Part shown: one piece after another, positions 44,190 through 54,000 of the stretch
How the letters are laid out: each line of letters starts with the position of its first letter
How positions within the stretch are numbered: the first letter of the stretch is position 1
DNA from: Panacagrimonas sp041635265
GTDB lineage: Bacteria > Pseudomonadota > Gammaproteobacteria > Nevskiales > Nevskiaceae
Direction of reading: 5' to 3'
Length of the DNA: 64,000 nucleotides
Assembly (NCBI GenBank): GCA_041635265.1
Contig: JBFJJV010000002.1
Coordinates: forward strand, 1 to 64,000
Made by a program: the position numbers and the translations under genes
The notes under the pieces: model-generated
What the model saw: the letters and a program-made list of their open reading frames with translations, nothing else
Told to the model about the DNA's origin: nothing
Database searches by the model: none

Positions 44190-45647
44190 TCAGATACGCT
44201 GATAGACATCCAGTGCGCGCCTTCGCGAGGCTGGGAGATCGACGATCGGTTCGGGATAATCGCGCCCGATCAGGAGGCCGGACGGACCCAGCGCCTCCTT
44301 TTTCATCTCCCACGGTGCATGCACAGCCCGGTCCGGAAATGAGCCAAGCTCCGGAACCCAGCGGCGAATATAGGATCCGTCGACATCAAATCTGCGCGAC
44401 TGCAGCACCGGATTAAAAACCCTGAAATACGGCGCTGCATCAGCACCGCTGCCCGCGCTCCACTGCCAGCCCATCGAATTATTAGCCAGATCCGCGTCCA
44501 CCAGATTTTCCCAGAACCAGCGGGCACCCTCCTGCCAGGGAATCAGTAGGTTCTTGCACAGGAAACTGGCCGCGATCATGCGTACTCGGTTGTGCATCCA
44601 TCCGCTCTGCCTGAGCTGGCGCATGCCGGCATCCACGATCGGAATCCCGGTCAGCCCCCTTTGCCAGGCCTTCAGGTCAGCCGCGTAGTCATCCGGCTTT
44701 CGCCATTCGAAGTCATTGAACCTGGAGATCAGCGGCTTTCTGTCCGTCTCAGGAAAGTGAAACAACAAGTGATGGGAAAATTCACGCCACCCGAGCTGGC
44801 GCAGAAAATGTTCGGTGTTGGCGACCAGACCCGGGACCGGCTCACCGGCCGCATGAGATTCCGCCACCCAGAGCAGCTGCAGCGGCGAACATTCCCCAAA
44901 ATGCAGGGCCGCAGACAATCGCGAAGTGCTCTGTTGAGCGGGAATATCACGACCTGCGGAATATTCCAGCATGCGCTCGTCGACAAAAGTCTCCAATAAG
45001 GCACGTGCACCCGCTTCGCCGGGGCACCAGTGGCCGGCAAGACCCTGCTCGCGGGACACACTGGTGGATAATCCCAAATGCTTCAAGGCGAGCGATTTCG
45101 GCATTTTTGATGGCGCTGGAATTCGATCCGGCACCGGCTGCGGAGCGCGACCGCTCTGCAACTGCGCCCTCAGTTCGCCATTGACCTTGCGCCAGAACGG
45201 AGTAAAGACGCGATAAGGCCTGCCCGACCCGTTCCTGATCTGCCAGGGCTCGAGCAACAAGGCGCCGTTATGGCTTTGGACATGGACCTCACCTTCCTCA
45301 AGCGCAGCCTTGATGCGTTCGTCCCGCTCAATCAGCGCAGGCTCATATAAGCGATTCCAGTAAACCGCGCTCGCCCCGGTGCTCGAAAGCAGCGCTTTCA
45401 AGACCGCCAAACTGTCGCCCTCAGCAAGACTAAGTTGCCCCCCCAGGGCTCGAAGCGACTGATCGAGCGCGCCAAGTGAACCTTGCAGCCACCAGCGGCT
45501 TGCGCTGCCCGGCGACCACGGCGCTTCTGATTCGGGGTCATGAATATAGAGTGTGACAACCTTTTCACACTGATCCAGTGCCGCGCCGAGTGCCGGATTA
45601 TCTGCCAATCGCAGATCGCGCCTGAACCACACAATCCCGGTATTCAT
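44190..45647 (-). CDS. phrB: Deoxyribodipyrimidine photolyase
   Basis: A 485-residue cryptochrome/photolyase-family enzyme that uses light to split cyclobutane pyrimidine dimers. The N-terminal Rossmann-like antenna domain begins GIVWFRRDLRLADNPAL. The C-terminal FAD domain has RLSAALHFGECSP, LRQLGWREFSHHLLF, MRQLRQSGWMHNRVRM and LVDADLANNSMGWQWSAGSG. ATG 45647 is the correct start; the open frame further upstream runs into the divergent ABC gene. The residues match class I CPD photolyases. Confidence 0.95.
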   Translation of the reverse strand: MNTGIVWFRRDLRLADNPALGAALDQCEKVVTLYIHDPESEAPWSPGSASRWWLQGSLGALDQSLRALGGQLSLAEGDSLAVLKALLSSTGASAVYWNRLYEPALIERDERIKAALEEGEVHVQSHNGALLLEPWQIRNGSGRPYRVFTPFWRKVNGELRAQLQSGRAPQPVPDRIPAPSKMPKSLALKHLGLSTSVSREQGLAGHWCPGEAGARALLETFVDERMLEYSAGRDIPAQQSTSRLSAALHFGECSPLQLLWVAESHAAGEPVPGLVANTEHFLRQLGWREFSHHLLFHFPETDRKPLISRFNDFEWRKPDDYAADLKAWQRGLTGIPIVDAGMRQLRQSGWMHNRVRMIAASFLCKNLLIPWQEGARWFWENLVDADLANNSMGWQWSAGSGADAAPYFRVFNPVLQSRRFDVDGSYIRRWVPELGSFPDRAVHAPWEMKKEALGPSGLLIGRDYPEPIVDLPASRRRALDVYQRI

Positions 45648-45705
45648 GGCCCATCCTAACTCGGTCGAATGTCGGCTCGCGACAAGTCCGTATAATCCGC
45701 CGCCC

Positions 45706-46620
45706 ATGAATACGCCCTCGCCAAGCGCCCTGCGCATTGACAGCGTCAGCAAATCCTTTGGATCGCTTGCGGCGCTCAAGAAAGTAAATATCGACATCAA
45801 ACAGGGCGAGTTTTTTGGCTTGCTCGGACCCAACGGTGCTGGCAAATCAACGCTCATCTCCATCGTTGCAGGATTGACGCGAATGGACAGCGGCGCGGTT
45901 TCAGTCATGGGGCACGACTCGGTGCGCGACTTCAGAAGTGCGCGCAGGAAGCTCGGCGTGGTACCCCAGGAACTGGTCTTCGACCCCTTCTTCAAGGTGC
46001 ACGAAGTGCTGCGCATACAGGCGGGCTATTACGGCTGTGGCGCCGAAGCATTGCCCTGGATTGAGGAAATGCTCGAACGCCTTGAACTCAGGGACAAACG
46101 CAATACCACGATGCGCTCACTCTCGGGCGGCATGAAGCGACGGGTGCTCATTGCGCAAGCGCTCGTGCACAAACCGCCGGTTGTGATCCTGGATGAACCG
46201 ACGGCCGGCGTAGACGTGGAACTCAGACGAACGCTGTGGGCGTTCATGCGGGACCTGCATGCCAATGGCACGACGGTCGTCCTGACCACGCACTATCTGG
46301 AAGAAGCGCAGGAAATGTGTGAACGAATTGCCATTCTTGACCACGGCGAAATTCAGGCGCTGGAATCGACGCCTGCCTTGTTGGCAAGACAGCCCTTCCG
46401 CTTCCTGAAAGTTCGACTGCCTGAAAATTCGGCATTGCCAGATCACCTGCAATCGCTGGTCTCGTCGGAAGAAAATCATTTTATTGAGCTCAAGCTCAAC
46501 ACCAGCACCCACCCCGTGGGAAAGGTGCTGGACATGCTGCGCAGTGCCGGCATCGCGGTGGAAGATGTTCACACCCGCGATCCGGATCTTGAAGACATTT
46601 TCGTGGAGCTGACCCAGTGA
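45706..46620 (+). CDS. ABC-2 type exporter ATP-binding protein (YadG-like)
   Basis: A 304-residue ATPase with Walker A GPNGAGKSTLIS, signature LSGGMKRRVLIAQ and Walker B VVILDEPTAGVDVE. The C-terminal extension after HGEIQALE is typical of ABC-2 exporters. With the permease that overlaps it by four bases (GTGA) it resembles E. coli YadGH. The cargo is unknown. ATG 45706 is chosen because the 20 upstream codons overlap the divergent photolyase start. The pair lies where many relatives have the Mla phospholipid transporter before ibaG–murA. Confidence 0.9.
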   Translation: MNTPSPSALRIDSVSKSFGSLAALKKVNIDIKQGEFFGLLGPNGAGKSTLISIVAGLTRMDSGAVSVMGHDSVRDFRSARRKLGVVPQELVFDPFFKVHEVLRIQAGYYGCGAEALPWIEEMLERLELRDKRNTTMRSLSGGMKRRVLIAQALVHKPPVVILDEPTAGVDVELRRTLWAFMRDLHANGTTVVLTTHYLEEAQEMCERIAILDHGEIQALESTPALLARQPFRFLKVRLPENSALPDHLQSLVSSEENHFIELKLNTSTHPVGKVLDMLRSAGIAVEDVHTRDPDLEDIFVELTQ

Positions 46621-47384
46621 ATCCGGATCAGATCGGCTTCTATACGCTGCTCAAAAAAGAAATTCTGCGTTTCACTTCGGTGATGGCGCAAACCGTTGGG
46701 GCGCCGGTCATCACGGCAATCTTGTACCTGTTGGTCTTTGCCCAGGCCATGCAGGGCCGGGCATCGGCTTATGAGGGCATTACATATACCCAGTTCCTGC
46801 TTCCCGGGCTGGTGATGATGACGGTCATCCAGAACGCATTTGCCAATACCAGTTCTTCGCTTATCCAGTCCAAGCTCATGGGCAACCTGGTCTTTCTGCT
46901 GATGTCGCCGCTGGGCCCTCTGCAATGGTTCTGCGCCTATGTATTGGCCGCGCTGCTGCGGGTGACGATCGTGGGCATCGCCATGCTTGCCGCGACCATG
47001 CCTTTTGTTGATTTGCCGGTGGAAGCGCCGCTGATGCTGGTCGCCCAGTTTTTGCTGGCCGGCGGCACGCTGGCTGTCTTGGGCCTGATCACCGGCATCG
47101 TGGCCCAACGCTTTGATCACATCGCCTCGGTGACCAACTTCGTGATTGCCCCCGCATCCTTCCTTTCGGGTGTCTTCTACTCGGTGCACTCCTTGCCGCC
47201 GCTCTGGTATACGGTGTCGCATCTGAACCCCTTCTTCTACATGATCGACGGCTTCCGCTACGGTTTTTTTGGCTACTCGGACGTCGCGCCCTGGATCAGT
47301 CTGAGCTGGTCTGCCGGGTTTTTTGTTCTCTGTACAACAATCTGCATGATCATGCTCAGCACCGGCTACAAGTTGAGGAACTGA
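46617..47384 (+). CDS. ABC-2 type exporter permease (YadH-like)
   Basis: A 255-residue permease of the ABC-2 family with six membrane segments. YadH-like text includes TLLKKEILRFTSVMAQTV, TYTQFLLPGLVMMTVIQNAFANTSSS and NPFFYMIDGFRYGFFG near the C-terminus. The GTG start at 46617 overlaps the ATPase stop. This subgroup (with NodJ and DrrB relatives) exports lipids or drugs; the substrate here is not evident. Confidence 0.9.
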   Translation: MNPDQIGFYTLLKKEILRFTSVMAQTVGAPVITAILYLLVFAQAMQGRASAYEGITYTQFLLPGLVMMTVIQNAFANTSSSLIQSKLMGNLVFLLMSPLGPLQWFCAYVLAALLRVTIVGIAMLAATMPFVDLPVEAPLMLVAQFLLAGGTLAVLGLITGIVAQRFDHIASVTNFVIAPASFLSGVFYSVHSLPPLWYTVSHLNPFFYMIDGFRYGFFGYSDVAPWISLSWSAGFFVLCTTICMIMLSTGYKLRN

Positions 47385-47446
47385 CTGGGACAGCCCCGGC
47401 CCGTTACAATCAACCGCCCCATTCGGCCAAGCGCAAAAAGTAAATC

Positions 47447-47668
47447 ATGACGAAGGAAGAAATCAGAGAGCTGATCCTGGCCGGCCTGCCCGGCGCGGAA
47501 GTCACCGTGCGCGGCGACGACGGCCAACACTTTGAGGCTGAAGTCATCTGCCCGGAATTCAGCGGCAAATTGCCCCTAGCCCAACACCGAATGGTCTATG
47601 CCACTCTGGGCGAAAAGATGGGTCGAGAAATTCATGCCCTTCAGCTCAAAACAAGAGCGGCCACATAA
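47447..47668 (+). CDS. ibaG: BolA family protein IbaG
   Basis: A 73-residue BolA-type protein. The invariant FSGKLPLAQHRMVYATLGEKM carries the conserved His (KLPLAQHR), and VRGDDGQHFEAEVICPEF supplies the second ligand region. BolA proteins bind monothiol glutaredoxins and share an Fe–S cluster. Placement directly before murA matches ibaG (yrbA) of E. coli and Pseudomonas; it influences acid stress and envelope homeostasis. A 112-bp gap precedes murA. Confidence 0.92.
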   Translation: MTKEEIRELILAGLPGAEVTVRGDDGQHFEAEVICPEFSGKLPLAQHRMVYATLGEKMGREIHALQLKTRAAT

Positions 47669-47780
47669 TTGCCTGCGGCCTGCACTCAAAACGAGTGTGG
47701 CGACCGCCATCTGATTCCTGCAGGAAAATCACTCCCCTTGCAGACACCCCCCGGCTTCGTCGCACTGGATTAGCTGACTC

Positions 47781-49049
47781 ATGGACAAATTCATCATCGA
47801 GGGCAACGGGCCGCTGCAAGGCGACGTCGCTGCCAGTGGGGCAAAAAATGCCGCCCTGCCGATTCTCTGTGCCGCGCTCCTGTCGGATGAACCGCTGCAC
47901 ATCAGCAATGTACCCAAACTCTGGGATATCGGCACCACCCGCAAACTGCTAACCCAGATGGGCGTGGGCGTCGAGCATCCATCGGATCACGAATGGGTCA
48001 TCAACGCCCGAACCATCTCCACCTGCATCGCACCCTATGAACTGGTGCGCACCATGCGGGCGTCGATTCTGGTGCTTGGCCCACTGCTGGCCAAACGCGG
48101 CGAGGCCCATGTTTCGCTGCCGGGCGGCTGTGCGATCGGCGCGCGACCGGTCAATCTGCACCTGATGGGCCTGGAGGCCATGGGCGCGGAGATCAAGCTC
48201 GAAGGTGGTTTTATCCATGCCAAGGCCAGTACGCTCAAAGGGGCGAGGATTGTCTTTGACACTGTCACCGTCACCGGTACTGAAAATCTGATGATGGCTG
48301 CCACCCTGGCCGAAGGCGAGACCATTCTGGAGAATGCGGCTCGAGAACCGGAAATCGTTGACCTCGCGCGCTGCCTTCGCGCCATGGGGGCGCAGATCAG
48401 CGGCGATGGCACTACGACGATCCGCATTCAGGGGGTCAAAGCGCTCAAATCTGCACAACATACGGTCGTTGCCGACCGCATCGAGACCGGCACTTTTCTG
48501 GTTGCCGGGGTTGCCACGCGCGGCAAGGTCCGCGTCAGCAAGACGGATCCGGCCATGCTCGATGCCCTGCTGGTCAAGCTGCAGCAGGCGGGAGCAAAAA
48601 TTGCGACCGGCAATGATTTTGTCGAAGCGGACATGCACGGCAAGCGACCGCGTGCGGTCAATGTGCACACCATGCCGCACCCGGGTTTCCCGACCGATAT
48701 GCAGGCCCAGTTCATGGCCATGAATTGTCTTGCTGAAGGGACCAGCACCATTCGCGAAACGATTTTTGAAAATCGCTTCATGCACGCGCAGGAACTGCTG
48801 CGACTCGGCGCGGAGATTCAGATCGAGGGCAATACTGCCATTGTGACCGGCAAGGAGCGATTGACCAGCGCCCCGATCATGGCAACCGATCTGCGCGCCT
48901 CAGCCAGCCTGGTGATTGCTGCGCTCTGCGCCGATGGCGAAACCTTGATCGACCGCATTTATCACATGGATCGCGGTTACGAGAATATCGAAGGCAAATT
49001 TGCCAGCCTCGGTGCAAGAATTAAACGCGTTTCGCGCCTGCTGGACTAA
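47781..49049 (+). CDS. murA: UDP-N-acetylglucosamine 1-carboxyvinyltransferase MurA
   Basis: A 422-residue enzyme transferring enolpyruvate from PEP to UDP-GlcNAc, the first committed peptidoglycan step. The active cysteine is Cys117 in LPGGCAIGARPVNLH, so fosfomycin should be able to react with it. Further motifs are ASGAKNAALPIL at the N-terminus, HTMPHPGFPTDMQAQFMA, and RASASLVIAAL near the end. Full length. It follows ibaG as in most gammaproteobacteria; a peptidase gene separates it from hisG. Confidence 0.97.
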   Translation: MDKFIIEGNGPLQGDVAASGAKNAALPILCAALLSDEPLHISNVPKLWDIGTTRKLLTQMGVGVEHPSDHEWVINARTISTCIAPYELVRTMRASILVLGPLLAKRGEAHVSLPGGCAIGARPVNLHLMGLEAMGAEIKLEGGFIHAKASTLKGARIVFDTVTVTGTENLMMAATLAEGETILENAAREPEIVDLARCLRAMGAQISGDGTTTIRIQGVKALKSAQHTVVADRIETGTFLVAGVATRGKVRVSKTDPAMLDALLVKLQQAGAKIATGNDFVEADMHGKRPRAVNVHTMPHPGFPTDMQAQFMAMNCLAEGTSTIRETIFENRFMHAQELLRLGAEIQIEGNTAIVTGKERLTSAPIMATDLRASASLVIAALCADGETLIDRIYHMDRGYENIEGKFASLGARIKRVSRLLD

Positions 49050-49138
49050 AGCAGAGTTCGCGCGAAGGCCTTCGGCATTGCTCTCCCCGAGCCCGCGGTT
49101 TACCTTGAAACCTCGACCCGCCTCCATGCCGACACTCG

Positions 49139-51223
49139 ATGCAATCCGCAAAGCACTTTCTGCTCGCTGCTGCCCTGTCAATCCCTGTATCAGTGTCTGC
49201 GTTTGAAATTACAGACCCCTATCTCTGGCTTGAAGAGATCGACAGTGAGCGTTCGCTGAATTGGGTCAATGATCAGAACAAGAATTCGAAGGCCGAGCTG
49301 GAATCCTCCCCTGATTTCGCGCCGACTTATCAGCGACTATTGTCGATCTACGACTCGGATCAGCGCATTCCCCAAGTCAGCCTGAAGGGCGACTGGCTCT
49401 ACAACTTCTGGAAAGACCGCGAACATCCCCGCGGCGTGTGGCGACGGACCTCGCTCAGCGAATACGCCAAAGATCTGCCAGCCTGGGAAACCGTGCTCGA
49501 CCTGGACGCACTGGCCGCGGCCGAAAACGAAAACTGGGTATGGAAAGGTGAGACCTGCCTCTATCCGAGGTATGAGCGCTGCCTGATCAAACTTTCGCGC
49601 GGAGGTGCGGATGCCCATGTTGTCCGGGAATTTGATACCCGAACGATGCGCTTTGTTGAAAAGGACGCTTTCCGTCTGGTCGAAGCCAAGCACGACATCG
49701 TTTGGCGCAACATCAACAGCGTCCTGGTCGCCACCGATGTGGGGCCGGAAAGCCTGACCCATTCTGGCTATCCACGCATCGTCAAGCAGTGGCAGCGCGG
49801 AACTCCGGTCTCTTCCGCACAGACGGTCTACCAGGGCGAACAGTCGGATGTCGCAGTCGACATGGCGGTTTACAACACGCCGGGAAAACAACGAGAAATC
49901 ATTCGCAGAGCCATCTCCTTTTTTGACTACCGCTACTTTGTTCGGGTCGGTGATTATCTCGAGCATCTCAAGGTGCCCGGTGATGCTGATCTGGACTTGT
50001 TTCAGGACCAAATGATCCTGAATCTGCGCAAGGACTGGCTGATCACTGGACACAGCTATCCTGCGGGCAGCCTGATCGCGATTTCGCTGCTGCGCTTTAT
50101 CGAAGGTGATCGCAAGTTCGAAATATTATTCAGTCCAAGCCAGGGCATTTCCCTGGAGTCCGTTCGCGCAACGCGTAGCGGTCTGCTGCTGAATCTTCTA
50201 GATCAGGTTCGTGGCCGGGTGATTTCAATGAACCGCTCTGAATCCAGCTGGCGACGCCTGAACGTCGCCGTACCCGAGTTTGGCGAGGCCAATGCCTTCC
50301 CGCTCAATACCGAACAGTCCGATGCCTACCTGCTCACGGTTGAGAATTATCTCAGTCCCACGCGCTTGCTGCTGGGCAGGACCGGTGAATCGAAACAGCG
50401 GGACATCAAGCTGCTGCCACACTTCTTCGAGACTGAAGGTCTGGAAATCGTGCAGCGTCATGCAAGGTCAAAGGACGGTACGCGCGTCCCTTATTTTCAG
50501 GTCAGCAAAAAGAATCAGGCCACCGACGGCAAAAATCCCACCCTGCTCTACGCCTATGGTGGATTCGAAATATCACTCACGCCCGGCTATAACCCCGCAG
50601 TGGGTGCCGCCTGGCTAGAGCGTGGTGGCACTTTTGTCGTTGCCAATATTCGAGGTGGCGGTGAATTCGGGCCGCCCTGGCACTTGGCCGCAATCAAGGA
50701 AAATCGTCAGCGGGCCTACGATGACTTTTCTGCCGTGGCCCAGGATCTGACTCGGCGCGGCGTCACCTCGCCCAGACATCTCGGCATTCAGGGCGGCAGC
50801 AACGGTGGCCTGCTGGTCGGCGTACAACTGACCCAGCGCCCCGATCTCTTTGGCGCAGTGGTCTGCCAGGTGCCCCTGCTGGACATGCGCCGATACCATC
50901 GGCTGTTGGCTGGCGCCAGCTGGATGAGCGAATACGGCAATCCCGATGATCCCGACCAATGGGCCTACATCGCGAAATACTCGCCCTATCAAAATGTTCG
51001 CAGAGACCTGAAATATCCGCCGACCTTGATTACTACTTCAACACGCGATGACCGCGTGCACCCGGGGCATGCCCGCAAAATGAGCGCGCGCCTGATGGCG
51101 TTCGGCCAGCCGGTTTTGTACTACGAGAACATCGAAGGGGGACACGGCGGTGCGGCCAATAACAAGCAACGCGCTTACCAAAGCGCCCTTGCCTACAGTT
51201 TTTTGTGGCGCCACCTGCGATAG
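49139..51223 (+). CDS. Exported prolyl oligopeptidase (S9A family)
   Basis: A 694-residue serine peptidase that cuts short peptides after proline. A probable signal peptide (MQSAKHFLLAAALSIPVSVSA) suggests periplasmic location. Residues ~25–390 form the beta-propeller lid (DPYLWLEEIDSERSLNWV at its start). The hydrolase domain has Ser554 (QGGSNGGLLVG), Asp637 (TSTRDDRVHPGHARK) and His669 (EGGHGGAAN), plus ANIRGGGEFGPPWH. The gene sits between murA and hisG, which are normally adjacent in Pseudomonas-type genomes. Confidence 0.92.
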   Translation: MQSAKHFLLAAALSIPVSVSAFEITDPYLWLEEIDSERSLNWVNDQNKNSKAELESSPDFAPTYQRLLSIYDSDQRIPQVSLKGDWLYNFWKDREHPRGVWRRTSLSEYAKDLPAWETVLDLDALAAAENENWVWKGETCLYPRYERCLIKLSRGGADAHVVREFDTRTMRFVEKDAFRLVEAKHDIVWRNINSVLVATDVGPESLTHSGYPRIVKQWQRGTPVSSAQTVYQGEQSDVAVDMAVYNTPGKQREIIRRAISFFDYRYFVRVGDYLEHLKVPGDADLDLFQDQMILNLRKDWLITGHSYPAGSLIAISLLRFIEGDRKFEILFSPSQGISLESVRATRSGLLLNLLDQVRGRVISMNRSESSWRRLNVAVPEFGEANAFPLNTEQSDAYLLTVENYLSPTRLLLGRTGESKQRDIKLLPHFFETEGLEIVQRHARSKDGTRVPYFQVSKKNQATDGKNPTLLYAYGGFEISLTPGYNPAVGAAWLERGGTFVVANIRGGGEFGPPWHLAAIKENRQRAYDDFSAVAQDLTRRGVTSPRHLGIQGGSNGGLLVGVQLTQRPDLFGAVVCQVPLLDMRRYHRLLAGASWMSEYGNPDDPDQWAYIAKYSPYQNVRRDLKYPPTLITTSTRDDRVHPGHARKMSARLMAFGQPVLYYENIEGGHGGAANNKQRAYQSALAYSFLWRHLR

Positions 51224-51438
51224 CCCCCCCAGTGGCCAGCTCGCCGGAGCAGCGAACCTCGCGACAGGGCACGCATATAAGCTCCGGCAAAGCTGTTTTG
51301 CACTCGTCCCCGGCCTTACTTCTGTCGGCAAGAAGTCGCTTTCGATTCCCCCAAAATTAAGGTCGGCATGGCCAAAGCGTGTCCCCAGGCGGCTCAGCCG
51401 TTAGAATTGCCGCCCTTTTCGTTTGACCGAACCCCATC

Positions 51439-52068
51439 ATGACGTCGCTGACGCTGGCTCTTTCCAAAGGCCGCATTCTTGAAGACAGCCTGCCCATGCT
51501 CGAAAGGCTGGGCATGGGCCCGGCGGGCGATATTGATCGCCTGCTGCGGGTGCCATCCAAAGATCCCAATTTGCACCTGCTGATCATTCGCCCAGCAGAC
51601 GTGCCGACCTATGTGGAGCACGGTGCTGCAGACATGGGCATTACCGGCAAGGACGTGTTGATGGAGCATGGGGGCGATGCTCTGTATGAGCCCCTGGATC
51701 TGGGCATTGCTAAGTGCCGCCTCTCGATTGCCGCAGTAAAAGATTCGGAGTCTTCTCGCCTTCCCGGTGCCCGCATCCGCGTTGCCACAAAATATCCGGA
51801 AATCACGCGCCGCCATTTTGCTGCGCGCGGCGAACAGGTTGAGATCATCAAACTCTACGGCTCGATGGAACTGGCCCCGCTGGTCGGGCTTGCGGATTTG
51901 ATCGTCGATCTGGTCGCAACCGGCGGCACACTCAAAGCTAATGGCCTGGCTGAAACCGAGACCATTTGCCAGGTCAGCGCGCGCGTGGTGGTAAACAAGG
52001 CCTCGATGAAGATGAAGCACGCCGCAATCACGTCCTTGCTGTCCAAACTCAGGGACATGGGAGGCTGA
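51439..52068 (+). CDS. hisG: ATP phosphoribosyltransferase, short form
   Basis: A 209-residue short-form HisG, catalysing ATP + PRPP to phosphoribosyl-ATP, the first step of histidine synthesis. Opening LTLALSKGRILEDSLPML and the PRPP site DLIVDLVATGGTLKANGL are clear. The short form lacks the C-terminal regulatory domain and needs HisZ for activity and histidine inhibition; hisZ is not in this window. hisD begins two bases after the stop. Confidence 0.95.
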   Translation: MTSLTLALSKGRILEDSLPMLERLGMGPAGDIDRLLRVPSKDPNLHLLIIRPADVPTYVEHGAADMGITGKDVLMEHGGDALYEPLDLGIAKCRLSIAAVKDSESSRLPGARIRVATKYPEITRRHFAARGEQVEIIKLYGSMELAPLVGLADLIVDLVATGGTLKANGLAETETICQVSARVVVNKASMKMKHAAITSLLSKLRDMGG

Positions 52069-52069
52069 G

Positions 52070-53362
52070 GTGCAGACCACTCGTCTCGATAGCAGCGCGG
52101 CAGATTTTGATGCGGCTCTGAGCCGACTCCTGGATCGCGAGGGCGCGCAAGATGCGAACGTACTCGATGATGTTGCGGCAATTGTGGCCACGCTTAGAGC
52201 GCGCGGCGACGCCGCTTTGCTGGAATACACCAATCGCTTTGATCGTACGTCTTGGGCCAGCGCGACAGAACTGGAGATCGCCCCGTGCGATCTGAAATCC
52301 GCCTGGGACAGTCTACCGGCAGACTTGCAGACGGCGCTGAAGCAGGCGCAGGAACGCATCAGCGACTACGCTCAGAAACAGATTCTGGAAGACTTTGAAT
52401 ACGAAGATGGGCAGGCCAATCGGCTGGGACAGCGGATCACCCCGCTGGATCGGGTGGGCATCTACGTGCCAGGCGGCAAAGCGGCCTATCCCTCCTCGGT
52501 TTTGATGAACGGGGTGCCCGCCAAGATTGCCGGTGTGCCAGAGATCATCATGGTGGTGCCGACGCCAGACGGTGTCAGCAACCCCGCAGTGCTTGGCGCC
52601 GCATATCTGGCTGGGGTTGACCGAGTGTTTCGCATTGGCGGCGCACAAGCCATCGCGGCCCTGGCCTGGGGTACCGAGACGATCCCCGCCGTCGACAAAA
52701 TTGTCGGCCCAGGCAATGCCTATGTTGCCGCTGCAAAGCGGCTCGCCTTTGGTCAAGTCGGCATAGATTCCATCGCCGGACCCTCGGAGATCGTCATCAT
52801 CTCTGAGGCGGGCAGCAATCCGGACTGGATAGCCATGGATCTGTTTGCGCAGGCAGAGCACGATGAAGATGCCCAATCGATTCTGCTGAGTCCGGATGCT
52901 GACTTTCTAAACCGGGTGAGCGCGTCCATGGAGAAGCGAATCAGCACGCTACCCCGTGCGAAGATCGTTCGCGCCTCCATCGCCGGTCGCGGCGCCCTGA
53001 TCAAAGTTCGATCACTGGCAGAAGCGGTGGATATCTCCAATCAGATCGCACCTGAACATCTTGAATTGGCGGTCGACTCGCCACGCACCTTGCTGCCGCA
53101 AATTCGTCACGCCGGTGCCATTTTTCTGGGTCGCCATACTCCCGAGGCCTTCGGCGACTACTGCGCGGGGCCCAATCACGTGCTGCCGACATCGCGAGCC
53201 GCACGCTATGCGAGTCCGCTGGGCGTATACGAATTTCAGAAGCGCACAAGTCTGATCGAGTGCTCGCTAAAGGGCGCTTCGGAATTGGCGAATATCGCCG
53301 GGACTCTTGCGGACGCCGAAGGTCTGCAAGCGCATGCAGCTTCGGCCAGAGACAGACGCTAG
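52070..53362 (+). CDS. hisD: Histidinol dehydrogenase
   Basis: A 430-residue NAD+-dependent zinc enzyme that oxidises histidinol to histidine in two steps. Key blocks are IYVPGGKAAYPSSVLMN, RIGGAQAIAALAWGTETIP, the NAD and substrate region KIVGPGNAYVAAAKR, the zinc site AEHDEDAQSIL, and the catalytic NQIAPEHLEL. GTG 52070 has GGGAGG just upstream. In relatives hisC usually follows; here a decayed exporter follows, so the his run ends early. Confidence 0.96.
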   Translation: MQTTRLDSSAADFDAALSRLLDREGAQDANVLDDVAAIVATLRARGDAALLEYTNRFDRTSWASATELEIAPCDLKSAWDSLPADLQTALKQAQERISDYAQKQILEDFEYEDGQANRLGQRITPLDRVGIYVPGGKAAYPSSVLMNGVPAKIAGVPEIIMVVPTPDGVSNPAVLGAAYLAGVDRVFRIGGAQAIAALAWGTETIPAVDKIVGPGNAYVAAAKRLAFGQVGIDSIAGPSEIVIISEAGSNPDWIAMDLFAQAEHDEDAQSILLSPDADFLNRVSASMEKRISTLPRAKIVRASIAGRGALIKVRSLAEAVDISNQIAPEHLELAVDSPRTLLPQIRHAGAIFLGRHTPEAFGDYCAGPNHVLPTSRAARYASPLGVYEFQKRTSLIECSLKGASELANIAGTLADAEGLQAHAASARDRR

Positions 53363-53562
53363 CAAACCCAAGGGCCGCGACTCGATTAGGCCGGGCCAAT
53401 GCAAGCGCTGGCCAACTGCCTCGATCACAGTGGCCCGGCGCGAAACCCATCATTGCTCCTCTTGGTCTGCCTGGCCAGTTCCCGCGGCGCTACGGCGCTG
53501 AAGCCCGCCCTATTCTCAGCAAGGTCGGTGCAAATCCAGCAAGGTCTCCTTAAAAGGAGTCG

Positions 53563-54000
53563 ATGCGTGGCGAACAATCCGAAATGGTCGATCAGCTCAA
53601 GATCGATCGTTAACCCTTCGAATACCCGCGCCCCTCGATATGGCGCTGGATCGGGCTTGGCCTGCTAGGGATCATTCTGCTCGCAGGCACACTTCACTAT
53701 TTTCGTGAACTAACTTCGCGGAATGTGCGAACCACACGGGCACTCGTAGCCACTGCTCTGGATGCCTCGGGCTATGTTATCCCGCGGCGACGGGCGACGG
53801 TGTCCTCCAAAATGACGGGCAAGGTCACGGAGCTACTGATCGAGGAAGGATCAAAGCTAAGGTAAGGGAAGGTGATGTGCTTGCAGGCATTCACGATTCC
53901 AATATCAGGGCAGAGATGGCTTTGGCCCGATCACCGCTCGCGGCGGTTAAAGCGCAGTTGACGGATAATCAGATTCAGCTGGCAGAAGCCGGAAGGCTTC
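53563..54000 (+). pseudogene. Remnant of an HlyD/DevB-type periplasmic adaptor
   Basis: AGGAG and ATG 53563 open a frame (MRGEQSEMVDQLKIDR) that meets TAA at 53611, then continues in the same frame as a membrane anchor (WIGLGLLGIILLAGTLHYF) and lipoyl-like domain (ALDASGYVIPRRRATVSSK, MTGKVTELLIEEGSKL). At 53858–53867 TAAGG is duplicated in tandem; the extra five bases bring a stop (53863) and shift the frame, after which EGDVLAGIHDSNIRAEMALA resumes in another frame. The adaptor stops making sense near 54000, so most of its C-terminal half is gone. It is a membrane-fusion protein of a tripartite ABC exporter by homology. Confidence 0.85.

Noticed and set aside
45648..46016. N-terminal extension of the photolyase frame by 123 residues
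   Set aside because: It is antisense to the ABC ATPase coding region; photolyase homologues begin at the MNTGIVWFRRDL position.
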